The position numbers and the translations under genes are program-made. From Hanleya hanleyi (Eukaryota > Mollusca > Polyplacophora > Lepidopleurida > Hanleyidae): a DNA stretch of 64,000 nucleotides. Below are positions 20,891 through 34,900 of this stretch, in pieces. Within the stretch, counting starts at the first letter, position 1; each line of letters begins with the position of its first letter. The notes below the pieces were generated by a model, which saw only the letters and a program-made list of their open reading frames with translations, ran no database searches and was not told the DNA's origin. Where the stretch lies: contig JAVTVY010020493.1 of the NCBI GenBank assembly GCA_036873755.1, forward strand, positions 1 through 64,000. The letters run 5' to 3'.

Positions 20891-23800
20891 CGCCACCTAT
20901 TGGAACGGGAAGAAAGATCAAACTTTTCTTCCGAAACATGTAGCTACGCCAGGCTGAGTAACCTGAAGGTACAACGGAAGATCCTAAACACTAAACTACA
21001 ACTGGGTCCAGTGGCTATCCTGATAGCGGCAAAAAAGCAACTACGTATAAAACAGAGCCGTCGTGGCTATTTTCTAACTTCCGCTGATTTCAATTTTAAG
21101 TGCATAGGCGGACATCGGAATATCGTATCTGTCCCACTATTATTTTGTAAAAATATAAATATTGTTGTTCACGACGCACTCAAGTTATTATAAATTTAAT
21201 ACAGTGGTGACTCCGAGTACGTCAAGTTAGTGAAGCTTGCGATCCACAAGTATGTCGACATGGTGGTTGCATTCGATGACATCGCAAACATTGACAAACA
21301 TGGTTAGACATTTGATTAAGGATTGTGTGATAACGATTTAATTGTGATGTAATTTTGTTGTTAAATATTTGATCGTTAGACAGAGTTATGTTCTTCATCG
21401 CTATATGGCTGTATTATTTTTAAAAGCAATATTAAAACTAGTCCTTCTCCCTCTAGATTTAGTGAAGGAGACATTGAAAGGCTAGCACAGAAATATATGT
21501 CTGACGAACATGTCGATTTGAATAATAACTAATAACACCAATACTGTTCCTTACTCCGTTGTAAAAAAAAGACCAGAAGATTTGTTATAAAAAACGAATA
21601 TTGCAAAAAAGTGGTTGATCTGAAGTTCTGAATGAATAAACATTTTTTTAATATCAGACGAAACGAGAATTTGGAAGAGGCGAATGCGAATGGTTCCATC
21701 TGCATACTTTTCTGTTCGCTAGAAAAGAAAAACTTTATAGTAAAAAGTATAACAGAATTAAAAAACTGTTTCTGTAAATCTTGACGAATCTCCAGATATT
21801 CTAATCTGTCTAAACACTCCTGTGACAGGTTATATGTTGAGCAAGAAACATAAACTGATAGCCGACCTGTTTTCTTTCATATTTCAGTAAAACTTACAGA
21901 AGGGGAAAAGGTTCGTGAAAAGAACCTACGACTACACGAATTAACCTTAAATTAAGCTCTTGGGAAAATGGGAAATCTCTCGGTTCTGGCGGCTTTACCG
22001 TTGAATCTACAACTCATTTTGGGATGATATTGGGGTATTTATTTTATGGTGAGCTATACAGTTAATCGAAGTCCGAAGATTCTCATCTTGCAACACAGTC
22101 ACATGTTGTATAGCAAAAACCAAGAACAGAAAAGTAAAAAAAAAGTGGCGTCCAGTTTCTAAAGTATAAAATTATCTCAGTCTGGGAAGTTTTACCATCA
22201 GTTATAGGTGAATCGCAGGAGGGTTGCCGGAATCATTGCAAAGTGTTGACCGCTTCTTTCTTGCAGTGAACTAGCCTATTTGCATGTATACTATTTTTTT
22301 TTAATTTGGTGCTAATACTCTTTTTTGAACACGGAAATTCTCTAATGAGCGACGGACGAAAAATGAATAACGGACTGAGCGTTTGTATTAAGAAGAGATG
22401 TTTAGTCTTGAAAACAATTAGTTTTATTTGATCTTATTAATTACACTTGAAAAAGAATATACGATCACTATTTTATATAGCTTTGAACAGCGTTCGATTC
22501 GGTATCCTCCGATTACATTACACAAAATGCGGCCTTGCACTAACAGTCGACTTTATTCTTTCACAAACGTTCTGGCGCTCATGATCAAAGCATGATCGGT
22601 ATTACAGCTACCTTTATTTGATACGCCATTCTACTTGATAAAATAATTAGATAAGAGTCTTCAGTCGTTGCTTGACAAGGTCACGCACAAGCCGACTAAC
22701 CCTCAGATTCGACAGAGTTTTTGAACTGGTATACTTACCTATACTACATAGTCTGATTACAAGCGTCAGTGCAGAAATTCATAAGCCAGTCGCCGACCGT
22801 GAAGAATTTCTGCGTCCATAATCGGAAAAACTGAATACATAAGACTATATTGGCAACAAACCCGACACATATGACGACTGACCTTCAGATTCACCCTTCA
22901 ACTGCTGGTCGATTAGGTACTCCCGTCAGATTGACTTCAGTATTGGTCGTCTTTCTTTAGAATGACATAAACCCATGCAAATAGGCAGTGCCGTTTTCAA
23001 TCATTTATCGTTTGTCATTAGACGTGTGATAAGAAACCTCTACATATGTGAATGTAAAGTGGCAGTTCCCCCAAGCCATTTGTGCTTACCCATGGCGTGC
23101 TTGATAAAGGGAGTTTTAGAGAAAAACAGAGCATCACGGGATATTTTGCGATTTTTCAAAACGTGATTGGTCAGTCCAAATTTTCCAAACGGAAAGGCGA
23201 TATTTTCATTGGTTTGTGAAGAAAATCCAGCCAATCACAGAGTTTCTGTTAAGGTTCATTGAAATTACAGTATTGATATGTGCCAGTTCTCCCCCTGTCG
23301 TTCAGGTTCGCGTCCACACCGTTGTTCACTGTTACGTACTGTACGTAATGTACTGCTACCTGGACGATCAAATCTTCATTCACATGGTTGTGAACCTAAT
23401 AATCTCGAGCACAACTATTGGCCTATTCGCAAAGAAAAGCGTGACTGAGATACATACTCTGGAAAACGACTTGGACATTCATTTGGATAAAGAATGCTGG
23501 TCAGCGATTAGGAATTTATGCAAAGAACCTCAACTCCTTCTGCTGGTATCATGTGGACTGTTGCCAAGCGCGTTCACTCCAAAGTTCCTCAACTGTGATG
23601 ATAAACATCACACACTGATGCCCAATCCGGATGATTGTAGGATGCATGATCAAATTTCTGTGCCTCGAAAATACGGATATGGATTTGGTATCAGGAACAT
23701 CATAATGTCTTGCTCACGTGGCCTAAAAAAATCCATAAAAAACCCCAAAACAATGTAATATCTATTTTTAGAAGTGTATATATTGCGAACAAAAGAGGTC

Positions 23801-24784
23801 GAACGTGGCGAAGCAGAATAGTTTCGCTATCTGATAACGGATACAACAACTGAAAATAATTTAGAAATAATCGTCAACACCCGATATTCTTTATGGCTGC
23901 CACAAGTTTGTCCTGGTGTGAATGATTGATAGTTATTTTTTAGTTATTTTACCCACAAAGCATTTCCACAACGCATTTATTTAACGCGTACGGAGAGGAG
24001 ATCCGAGGCTTGCACAATAGGACCAGAAGATAAACCGGAAGTGCTAGTTCTGTCATTTGATTAGTTAACTGTGCGAAAATCAACAATAGGAAGTGGCAAT
24101 CACATAATCTGATTGGATAGTAAGCAATGTGCAAGTCAATCTCGAAAACAGAAAGGTGTTCAGTGTATGCCACGCAACTCACAGGTAGAGTGGTATTTGA
24201 ATGCGACCTCTAAGCAAACATTGTCCACTCTTTCAGGACTATAATAATGATGGCTAGAAGGATCTAATGAAAATCAGCACAGCGCATACACCCTGGACAA
24301 TTCAGTCGGCTTTATTTCCAGCATTATATTTAGGTGTAATGGTCGACTGAGAGCGATCACTCCATTGACGTAGACGCTCATGGAGGACAATAGTTCCGGA
24401 ATTTGAAGGGATTCTTTTGAAAATTTCCCGGTAAGGATGCAGACGACATGAATCCGATAATTAGTTTAGGAGAATTTCAGCTAAGATCATCTTAGAGAAG
24501 CTGTTCCAACTTGCGTAGAGCTTTCCTGTGGAGCTTTCCTTTGTCAGAGTTAAATTCCGATCTGACGGTTATTTTACGAACTTTCAAAATATCTTCATGC
24601 AAAATTTTGCAACAGGGGCTAGCCGGGACGACATCAGAGAGAAAGAGACCGGTGCCCGATACATCCGAATACACATGCCCACGTGTTCCAACTAAGCTGA
24701 ATACCTCTTGTATAAATCCCCCCTCTTTCCTGTTTGCAATTACATCTTTTAACATGGGCTCCGTGGGGCTTCCGGGGATTGACC
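20891..24784. other. No supported gene
   Basis: AT-rich sequence with only short open frames. Bases about 23,120-23,290 match 48,720-48,850 in part (gcatca.ggGATAT, ttgattggtca, ttttcattgg, ccagccaatca.agagtttctgtta), so an old dispersed repeat lies there. Bases 22,770-22,840 contain gaatttctgcgtccataatc, related to the repeat in the peptide-gene introns. A minus-strand open frame at 24,492-24,755 looks protein-like but I cannot assign it. Confidence 0.4.
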
Positions 24785-25015
24785 TGGGATGTCGTCGTGC
24801 ACACCGCAGGTCATGGTAAGAATAGACCTCGGTTCCTCAGACAGCTTGTCGTAAAAGGCGACTAACTGAGGCACACGTGGGGTTTCCGGGCCTGAAAAGG
24901 AATAGGACCCCTCCCGTGTGTGGTTCCCGGATGTGAAAAGGAATAGGACCCAACGTCGTGATATGACTGAAATATAGTTGAAAGCGACGTTAAATCATAT
25001 TCATTCACTCACTCT
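24785..25015 (+). mobile_element. SINE-like element with mollusc-type tail
   Basis: The head contains cctcggttcctcagacagc and cgtaaaaggcgactaac. The middle has two copies of ctgaaaaggaataggaccc-like text. The tail reads tcgtgatatgactgaaat then gttgaaagcgacgttaaat followed by a cattcactcactc run. This head-tail design with GCGACGTTAAA is common in molluscan SINE families. The family name cannot be given from memory with certainty. Confidence 0.55.
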
Positions 25016-25659
25016 TTAAACATGGCGTCAACATTCGCTGTGTAACTTTCTACACAAATCACAATGAATTATTCCTTTTTCAGCTCTTATAATACCATTC
25101 AAATATCTTTTAATATATGTCCATGTACTATCGTACCAGCTTGGTCTATGTCAAAGACTTCATCGTCTCCAGAGTTTTCCATTGATATGCGTTTAGGAGA
25201 GTTCCGTTTATCGTGAATTTTATAATAGAGTGACGAGGGTGAATATCTGCTCTTTGGCAACAATAGAGGGCAGATTCTAATTTGTGTTCGCTTGTCCAAG
25301 TATATTTGATTTATGAGGCGACACAAGGTGCAGTTATACTCGGGAATTTGCAAAGTGGGTTGACAAGGTGTACTACGATTCTTGGGTACTTCTTTCATCT
25401 CTGATTGAGTTATGGTTGTCCAGCTTATAATATTCGACGACCCCTCAATCCTCCTGAAAATAAGGTTTTATGGCGTAGACCGTAGACTGCAACTAGCAGT
25501 CAAGGGAAATGAGTCTAATAAACTTAAGTTTACCCCAGTCTATAGGCTTCGCACGAATCATTCTTTTGCATCCTTTGTGGGCGCTGTTGGTCTATGGATT
25601 GTCATTTCCATGGCCCGATGAGCCCTTGTATCTTCTTCATTCGATCGCCAGTTATCGAA
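25016..25659. other. No supported gene
   Basis: A minus-strand open frame at 25,099-25,398 shows no recognisable domain. It lies downstream of the integrase relic on the same strand and could be more of the same decayed element. Confidence 0.3.
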
Positions 25660-26160
25660 AAATTTAAATATTCTGCTCATTCTGTTATGTCGGCGAAGTT
25701 TTCCAGGCATATGTTGGGGTATTCGGTGGATTTTCTCCGTCCCATTGGGACCCTTTTCGAAGAGTCTTTTATCTTTGTAGATTTATACTTGATCCCCAAC
25801 CTTGAATTTATAATTTTTTAAATCATCAGCATTGAGCCGCACCTCGTTCTCAATTTTTGCTTTAAAATTCGAAACGTTTCATTTTAATGTTGCTGTGATA
25901 GAAACTCGTCACCAAATTCGGTAGAACGTTAAAATATTGATATTCTTCGAAGAAAATATTTATACAAGGATCGATTAATTCGTTCAACAAAGGAGACTTT
26001 AGTTTGATGAATTTGTGAGGTAAAGAAACATTCTCTGACTGAATTTTATACTTTTTTTTATTTAGAAAGTCAGTACCTCCATCAGATTGTAGACATTTCG
26101 GTAGGCCTTTCATTTTGAGGAGAGTGATTAAGGTTAAACGATACAATCACTCGCCTCAAA
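25660..26160 (-). pseudogene. Maverick-type integrase relic (F54H12.3-like)
   Basis: On the minus strand, 26,146-25,862 is open and reads GLPKCLQSDGGTDFLNKK, the block around the second catalytic aspartate. Further on are NELID and YFNVLPNLVTSFYHSNIK, matching the end of the retroviral-type core used by Mavericks. After the stop at 25,862 homology continues with YKFKVGDQV and YKDKRLFEKG (about 25,815-25,760), the usual C-terminal domain. The catalytic glutamate region is badly worn. Several stops show an old copy. It may belong to the Maverick on the left or to a separate older one. Confidence 0.5.
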
Positions 26161-27984
26161 ATACAAGCCCTGTTTCGGTATGTGCCCTCCATTGAAAATG
26201 AGCTTGAACGATTCGGTAACATTTTCACCCGTTTAGTTTGATTGGGAATGACAGTGCATATTTGAAGAATATGTCGGTAAACATTGAAATGTAAGCATTG
26301 TTTTTATATATATTATCTAATGACGTCATATCTAATAAATCGTCTGGTCAGATATGATCCGCCCCTAGACAATTTTCAGTCTGTTGCGCCGAACATTTCT
26401 TCTAACACTAATGGAGAGTGAAAGTGTCTTGTTTTCGAAACCAGTCGGGAATTTGTTTGATATATTTTTACCATTTCCTCTACTATCACGATATATTGCT
26501 GTGTCCATTTTTGGACGAACCCTGGAAGGACCCAAAGAACGTACAGAAACCAAAATAACCCCAAGGAAAACAAGAGCAGTAGGTGACCCCAGACCGTCTT
26601 ATATTATCTCTTCAGTGCGATGGCTGGACGAAGCCAGCGACGAACAGAACAGCGACGTTATTATACCATCTGAAATACAAGAAAGATTGTCTGACCAACA
26701 GGTTACATACACGGGGAGTAGGGGCCCCCAGAATACAATGCACTGGACAAGATCCCGTCAAGTTCGTAAGACGAGAAATATGTAAATATTATTTTTGTTG
26801 CCAGGCCACATATGTCCTCTGAAAATATATTCCATGCAATATGCGAACACATTAAAATAGTAACGAACGTCCACTTCACGGGAAAGGACGTGGATGCGAG
26901 AGTGTTGAAAATTGGGGTCTTCATAAACCCAGGGCGGTGACCTGTCCAGCGAGAGCGGAACGAGATTTGCAACGTCTGCTCGGTGAATGGAAATGCAACA
27001 ACTTCAAACAGAAGATGGATGTTTGACTGATTTGCTGAAATTAGCACCCAGTAAAACAATTCCTTTCATATTCTCCAAATGACTGTAGAATTTAGGCATG
27101 CTAAATGCCTAGTTTTACACTTTGATTGTAACAGGTAGGAATGTAGGAACATTGGTCATATTTGCTTTTGAACACGATATGATATCTAGATGTACATTGA
27201 TAAAGTTTGACATATCAGTGGGTGGGTGAGTGACTTGGATTTTAACGTCGCTTCAGTGATTAGTACTTCGTATAGACGTCTATGTCGCTCAAATGGCGAC
27301 GATAATTCATGATTCGTTTATTTAATAAACGAACGTAGGTAGCCCAAACACCATTAAAAAAACTGTGCATAGAATTTGATGGTACTGTATTGTTTTTTTA
27401 CGGTATCGATCGTTTCGGTTCGATACGTCGGTTGAATACTGAATGCTGCAATGTCGTGGAATGATTTGCCCTGAATTCATATTGGTTCAGTGAAAAATAA
27501 TATCATTATTAAAAAAAGGACGAAAATATAAAAAGAACGAATTATTATATTCCTTTCTCTGAAGAGCTGATATCCAGGAATCTACATAAATGTGGGTTTG
27601 TTTAGCCGTTTTAAAGAATGTGTTTTCGTAGTTCTTCTCGTGCTCTCCTTTTGCTTTAACAATGTTTTCAAAATATAGAATGGAAAAAATAAACAGAAAA
27701 TCGGACTGCCAATAAAGCTAAAGATAGGTTATTGAAGTAACGCATATTAAGCGTTTAGGGAAGGAAATTTATTCTTTGGGTAGCGACAAACCCGCCGTCT
27801 CCTCACCTTATAGCAATCTTAAACTTCTAGACATTTCGAATGTTTGTCTGAGAATTGTTTCTTTTGAACTGTGGTTCGGGGGTTGATAAGTCAGGATCGT
27901 CACGATTCCTAAACGGTGACACCTGTTCATGCGAAAACGCTCAGCTGTTTACCGTACACACCTAGATCGTCTTTTGAGGACTGG
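26161..27984. other. No supported gene; SINE tail on the minus strand at about 27,215-27,310
   Basis: Open frames at 26,384-26,785 (plus) and 26,703-27,059 (minus) overlap on opposite strands and show no domain. At 27,215-27,310 the minus strand reads agcgacgttaaaatccaagt with a cactcaccc run, a second copy of the SINE tail seen at 24,950. Nothing else is recognised. Confidence 0.4.
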
Positions 27985-28061
27985 TTTATATAATAAATTT
28001 TCCCCATGTACCAATGTCACTTCCACAGCTGGAATTCAGACAGGCGGTAACATAGACCAAG
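27985..28061 (+). promoter_or_regulatory. Candidate promoter and 5' non-coding exon of the peptide-precursor gene
   Basis: tttatataataaa at 27,985-27,997 could be a TATA box. About 30 bases on, a short exon could run from about 28,020 to 28,061, ending in a good donor (ccaag/gtaaag). The matching acceptor would be the ttccag at 28,905-28,910, three bases before the start codon. This is inferred from signals only. Confidence 0.35.
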
Positions 28062-28913
28062 GTAAAGTGATTTTCTCAGTTATATAAAAATCGTTAATAG
28101 TATTCCTTCATAAATGTCAACTGTTTGCTGATTATCAACGGGACATGTTTTCCATCCAATATATTCGCGTTTTATTCAGCAAAATATTTTAAATCAAAAT
28201 TGAGACTGCACCTTGTCGTTCGAGGCACAGCAACCGTGACATGTTGTTGCTGTAACGTCTTTGCTGTCACAATTTCTAAAGTTTCAAAGTGTTACATTGA
28301 AATAAGCAGATAGAATTCAGCTTAAATATACCAGTATATAATTTACGGCACTGGTATACTAGTATCCAAACAGGGTAGAATATTTGAACGCGAATCTGTT
28401 GCAAAGGAAATGTTTGTAAATTGCAAAATTGTAACCACAATTTTCGAATGCGTTTACAGTGGATATGATTACAGCTTAAACCTATTTAAAATGATTTTCA
28501 AGGCATCAAGTTCGACGATAACGTCATTTTGACATCATTTAGTATCCTCAGAAGTGCAAACATGATACATTTCACTCATGTCCACGTGAAGCGTCTGAAA
28601 TGACAATATCGTCCCACTCATCGCACCGAGCACAGATAAACGTTCCTGTTGTTATAATCTAGTCGTTCCCGTTGTCATGTTTGTGAAAATTCCAGCTTTA
28701 ACACCATCACGACAATCAACGGTGGATTATGAACTCAGTGGCTGAGTGTCTTTTTAATTGTCATACCAAATTTAAAAACAAACATGGAAAAGATTACTCA
28801 AATTAAGGATTTCAAGGGAAACTAACAACACCAATGTTTCGGATTTCTAGTCGGGTCCTGCCGAATGAACTATGGTTTTTCATGATCGTCGTCTTGTTGA
28901 ACAATTCCAGATC

Positions 28914-28998
28914 ATGAAGTTCCTCTTCCTTATTGTGTGCCTCACTCCATTGGTACTCTGTCAGTCAGAAGAGGAGAAACGCTTCCTCAAAAGTGACC
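28914..28998 (+). CDS. Peptide precursor exon 1: signal peptide and first cleavage site
   Basis: 85 nt from ATG to donor gtgagt at 28,999. Sixteen hydrophobic residues end in a cysteine, then QSEEEKR. KR releases the first peptide, which begins FLKSD. The exon ends after the first base of a codon, matching the exon at 31,322. A ttccag acceptor stands three bases before the ATG. Confidence 0.75.
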
Positions 28999-31900
28999 GT
29001 GAGTACATATTCACAGAATAAGACATATACAGAAGGCCCGAAATGGTACCGCGATTTTAGGTAACCTGCGCAAGGAAAGGAAGAGTTTATGTTGTGACCC
29101 CAGCGTCGGTGTGGTACAATACATTGTGTGAAGGGTTGTTTTTTTTTGGAGGTAATATCCTGATTGCTACCAAACCTAGCACACGCATTGTCCATCGTAG
29201 GACTATGTATCTGGAAGTGACACCAAGATGGTGTACATCTTTTCCAGCACAGAATCGTTACATTAATGCTACCAAAGTTGGTATAGAAGTTGTGCAGGGT
29301 GGTCTGGGTGAACTAAAACAAATTGCAGCATTCTCGCATACTCATTAGGTGTAATAAGCCAAGTAGACAAAAATATATTCGATTAAGGGATATTTCGTGT
29401 TGTCCAGCATACTGAAGCGAATGTTTGAATTGTTGCATATTACTTAGGTTTAGTTAGATAATTACCCTGAAAATTATAAGGCTGTTTTTAATTAATCCAT
29501 TGCTTCCTCTCAAACTTGTCATCCGGCATGGCTCCAACTAGTTTGTGAAATCGTTTGCATTCTGCGTATATTAATTAGGTTTTAATCAACTAATCTGCTT
29601 GAAATGTCAAAATACTTGTGTGAAAGGCCAACCATTTCTTTGGAAATAAATTCCCTGATTCCTTCGAAACTTGGTATATTGTTTGCGTTATCTGCCATGT
29701 CCCGAATCTGTGTATGTTGTGCATATTTTAAGTTTTGAGCTGATTAATCAGAAATGACTAATGTCAATACTTGTGTTGAAGGTTTTCTTTTTCTTTGGAG
29801 ATACTTCCCCGATCGTTCAAGCATATTCTCCTAAATAAATATACATGGGGCTTATTCTATTGTTCCATGAATATCGATTACACGTATAGTGGTCAAAACG
29901 CAGTTTTAAAAGTTTTAGCTGAATACATGAGGAAGGCCTGGGCAGGCGAAATCGCAGATATTCATTCCGAATGTGAGGTACCTAGGGAGGCATTCACGTG
30001 AGGTATGGTTGCTTTTTAGTCGCCAGACATCGTCAATTTTCCCCCAATTTCGTCTCTCACCAATTTTAATGTTGCCGCCATTCTCAAAACATACATCAAT
30101 ATTGCTAAAGCACAAGGTTAGTTTATAGACTACAATGATTCAGCATAACCCAATCTGTGTTTCTTTCTGGTGTCTTGTCTGTCTGGTGTTGTGTCTGTTG
30201 TATGTCTGTCCGGTTAAAAGTGGCTTGGTTAAAGTTTCCCTCCCTTTTGGGGGTAGGTAAACTTGTGTAGGCTTGCTAAACACATTTAGAGATGGGTACC
30301 TCGTGTTGTGTTATGTTGTGTCATAAATACACGTTAAAGATTTGTACCTCATGTTGTGTCTTCCACAAACTGTGGGGACGTGTACCTCATGCTGTGTCAT
30401 CAACATTCTTTGAAGATCTGTGCTTCAGGCTGTACCATCAATACACTTTAAAGATTTTTACCTCATGTTGTGTCATCAAAACACTTTGAAGGTTTGTACC
30501 GGATGTTGCGTCATAAACAAACTTTGAAGATTTGTACTTCATGTTTTGTCATCAACACGTACCTTGAAGACGTGGAACCTAAGCTTTTGACGCTGTGTCG
30601 TCAAGATCTTTCAACACACTTCGAAGACTTGTACCTCATGTTGTGTCATCATAACACTTCGAAGATGAGTACCTCATGTTATGTCATCAACACACTTTGA
30701 AGATTTTTACCCCAGGTTGTGTCATCAACAAACTTTGAAGATGTGTACCTCATAATGTGTCGACTACGCACTTTCAATATGTGTATCTCATGCTGTGTCA
30801 TCAACATACTTTCAAGATGTCTACCTCATGATTTGTCGAAATTATTATAAGTTTAACGTTGTCATTTTCCCCATTGCTTAACCTTCATCAATATATATAT
30901 TATTCAATCTTACATACCATAACTGAACTGAGGTCAAATGAAGTCATCACATAGAATTCTCTTCATCAATTCTAACAACGGCAGTCTATGCAGCAGCCGA
31001 GCCGCAAATTTCTCTGCCATTTACTGATATAGTTTTGCTTAAAGTCTTGATTTTGCTTTGCATTAAATGGGTGGCAAATTGCGAAACAATTTTACTTCGT
31101 TCAATGAGGAACATCTGCCTCTTTCCCGTCAAACCGTCAAATCGGTTAATGTCCAGTATTTAAGGGAATTTAAAATAAAAACAACAATTCTTTCTGAAGC
31201 ATTCGGTTATCCTTGAGAATTCGAAATGAGAATTGCTCCAGGCTACAAATCATTGTCAGGGACAAATCGTTTCCAAAGTAAGCATATATCAATCATACTT
31301 AGATCGTTTGATATTCCACAGTGGTGAAGCTTGCCCATAAGCTGCTTGACAGCGGTATTGTCGAATCTGGCTGTGAAGCCGGCTGTGGTGCCATCGCTGG
31401 ACCTCTTTCATTGCTCTGTGGACCGGCCTGTCACGAGTAAGAAACCCTTGCTGGTGTATTATATTAATACAGATATTTGTTCTATACATTAAAGGAGGGA
31501 GTATATGCTTGATGTAAATGATATTTATTATGGATATATGAATGTTACAACATAACTCCAACCATGGGCTAGATTAAGATCCGTATTTTAATAACATTCG
31601 GTCATAATTCCTCATTCTGTCCGATATCTACTTGAACCTAAATACACAGCCTGAAAGTTTTCGCTTATATATACTATGATATATCGTCTATCGGACACAT
31701 CGGTCATCCGACTATTAAATTCACCGATTGAGAGAATGTCTGTACAACCAGGAAAGTTGTGGAAGTTATCACGAAAAAAAAAATGACGAGAGAAACATCC
31801 CAGTATTCCCTCGCCATTAAATGTTGGTGGGGCTTCGCCATTTATTGAGAAACGGACCCTGGCCCATTTATTGACGACAAGGACCCATTATCCCTTCAAT

Positions 31901-34900
31901 GGTGATGAACAGACCTCGTCACCATTTTTCCTCACGTATAAAAATCCTCGCATGAAATGTACCATGAAACAGAACAAAATCTCCAAATTCTCTTCCGAGA
32001 CGTCCTCATCCGCAGACTTGAATATAGCGTACAGACAAATGTTTACAAGAAACCTTCTCTCTCAGACCAGTATGTTCATTTCAACTCCAACTATCCAACC
32101 CAAGCGAAAACTGGTATCACCTTTATCCTAACTAGACGGGCTCAGAATACCTCATCTAGTGACTACCTAACCGCGCTAGACTTCATCCGGAAGGTATTCA
32201 ATGACCTCAACGGGATAGAACACCCAATTCTGACAGCTTGCCCATCCTTATTACTTTGCCCCGTGTTCGCAAAATAAGCCACCAAATCAGTCAAGCCACC
32301 CGCCAACATTGTGTTAACCACTGGTGGCGGGGAAGAGGGGGTGTTTATTGTCGGATTCAAGGTTATTTCACTATATGGTGACAGCCAGTTTTAATGGTGG
32401 AGGAAGCTGGAGTAGCCGGAAATAACCACCGTTTGTTGGCAAGTAACTTACCAGTGGTTGGTCTCAAGAACCACGTGAATGCCACAGGAAATACAAGCGT
32501 CTGGTCCGTCATTCAATATTTAGCCGTCGTCTATTAAGGAATTTCCGCGTCCATAATCTAAATACCTAATGCATATAATAACATTCGCACCAAATTAAAA
32601 GGATAAATCATAGTATACATGAAACTAGGTTAATTTCAGCGGTCAACAGTTTACAATGATGCCAGCAAAACATCATGATGTTCCAAAAATATCAAATCCG
32701 TATCGCAGAACAGTATTCCTTATCCATATGGTATACGTTGTAAAGTCGTTATCTAGAGTATGATGTATCTGTCAGGCTTTGATTGTAACTGTTCATATGA
32801 ACACTTTGAGGATCTTGAAATACATAGGTTAATACGGCGCCCAGCCCTGGGAGAAACAAGAGGCCATCAAGCCATTGAATAATATCAAGTTTAGAATGAA
32901 AGCAGCAATGTATACTAAATAACACCATACAGCGTTATGTTTAAGTATAAAGACTTAAATTCCTACTCACCAATCAAAACTTCCGTATATATTCTATCCC
33001 TCGCAATTGTATATAAGATCCGCTTATGTTAAAGATTTCATTGCAAATATAGATATTTGTAATGAATACCAACAAAGTTAATTGGAGCTGCGAGCAGCAT
33101 CGAGCCGGGGACCAGGTGTACACAGGGCCTAGTATCCAGGCCTATGCCGGAATGTGGCCGCCAAACCGTTCAGCTAATCGACAGTATTTTTCATTCAGTG
33201 CAACAGACCATTGCCTTCACAATATATCTCATCTTCCTTGTAATCTGTACCTATCAAGGTTCAAGAGAACAAACGCTTGCAATATGGATAAGGTTTATCA
33301 CAAAATCTGTGTGTTCATATTCCAACAATTTTGATTGGTCGATGGTGGCCATCTTTTTTAACGGATGAACTTTATAAGTCATAATATTGGAGAACTCTGT
33401 CCATTGATCATGTGTACCAAGTTTCACAATGATCGGAGCAGCGGTTTCAGAAGAGAAGATCGTTGAAGGTTTGGCGCTAAATCCAATATGGCCGCCAAAC
33501 CATTCAGCCAATCGAAAATATTTGTTTTCAGTGCAACAGACCATGGCCTTCTCAATATATCGCAGTGACCTAGAAATCCGTATCTATCAGGGTTCAAGAG
33601 AATAAGCCGTTGGGAAATTGGCAAAGTTTTTCACAGAATTCAAGATGGCGGCCAAACCACGTGACCTAGGAGAAACATTTTGCATATTCGTGATCGCCAT
33701 GTCCTATAACATATATTTCATAACTTTTTCGGTCAAAATCCGTTACTTGAAAATCCGACCATTTTGATTGGTCGATGATGGACATCTTTTTAACGGATGA
33801 ACTTTATAAGTCATAATATGGGAGAACTCTGTCCATTGATTATGCGGTTTCAGAGGAGAAGATCGTTGAAGGTTTTAAGCCTAATCCAACATGGCCGCCA
33901 AGGCATCTGACCAATCAGAATCAACTTAGTATATGCATTAGATCTCATCCCCCAGAACATATCCTGTAAGCTTGGTCTTAATCCACCGCATCGTTGTTGA
34001 GATATCTGTGGTGCAAAATCATGTGGAATAATAATAATAAGAAGAATCCGAACGATTTCAATAGGGGACCTAGGTCCTCCGGACCTGGTCCCCTAAAAAT
34101 TACAGAACTCACAGCAACGTAAATAGCAATATGTGAGAATAAATGCATTGTAATGATGGGTCTCGAAATCCGTTTGGGAAGCGGCCCGTTAACCACCATT
34201 TAAATCAATTTGTCATTTTGTTGAGAAAAAAAAACGCTGCTGGTAACTACATCGGAACGTCGCCGGCTTATAACCAAAGAAGTTGCTATCCATAAATATT
34301 GGTTTGGTTATTACTTCTATCTTCTAGAATCAGTCTCAAAGAACATACTTGATATATGTTGGAAATAATTTTACGTAGTCCATGTACCTTTATGAACAAT
34401 ATATGCAGTCCTCAGATTGACAAGGGCCTTGTTTGTCTTTTTAGGGCAGAGAAGCTGCTACATGGCAGAAAACGCTTTCTTCTCAGTGATGGTATGTATA
34501 ATTCACATTTGCTTAGGTCGACAATTTCGAACCAAAACAGCTTGACCACAATCTGATCTGACTGCTATGAGAAGATGATGACGCGTTTCAAACATATCAA
34601 CTACTCTTGTCTCGACATTAATATATGGCTATAACAGCAGAATAATGGGAACTAGAATTTCATCAATGAATTTATTCACACTATTACGCATTCTGAGTTA
34701 ATTAAATGAACACGTCTGCTGAAATATACACGCATGATTTCTCTGACCTATCCAGATTGACCCTCAGAGTTTCATAGAAAATGATCTATCCGTACCTGAG
34801 AGAAAGCCTCGGATGCACGTGCAGCTGAAACGTGCTCTGCTGTGCATTTCTATAGGCAATGGGTTAAATGCTGACAGAGAATCATTGTTTCTCTAAGTGA

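Noticed and set aside
24885..24905. cctgaaaagg as another histone-type stem-loop
   Set aside because: Stem of only about three to four pairs, inside a SINE-like element, with no gene before it.
26384..27059. Overlapping open frames on both strands (133 and 118 codons)
   Set aside because: Neither resembles a known family; overlap on opposite strands and lack of context suggest chance.
30288..30835. Regularly spaced repeats considered as a CRISPR-like array
   Set aside because: Contiguous 38-bp units without unique spacers in an animal genome; a plain minisatellite.
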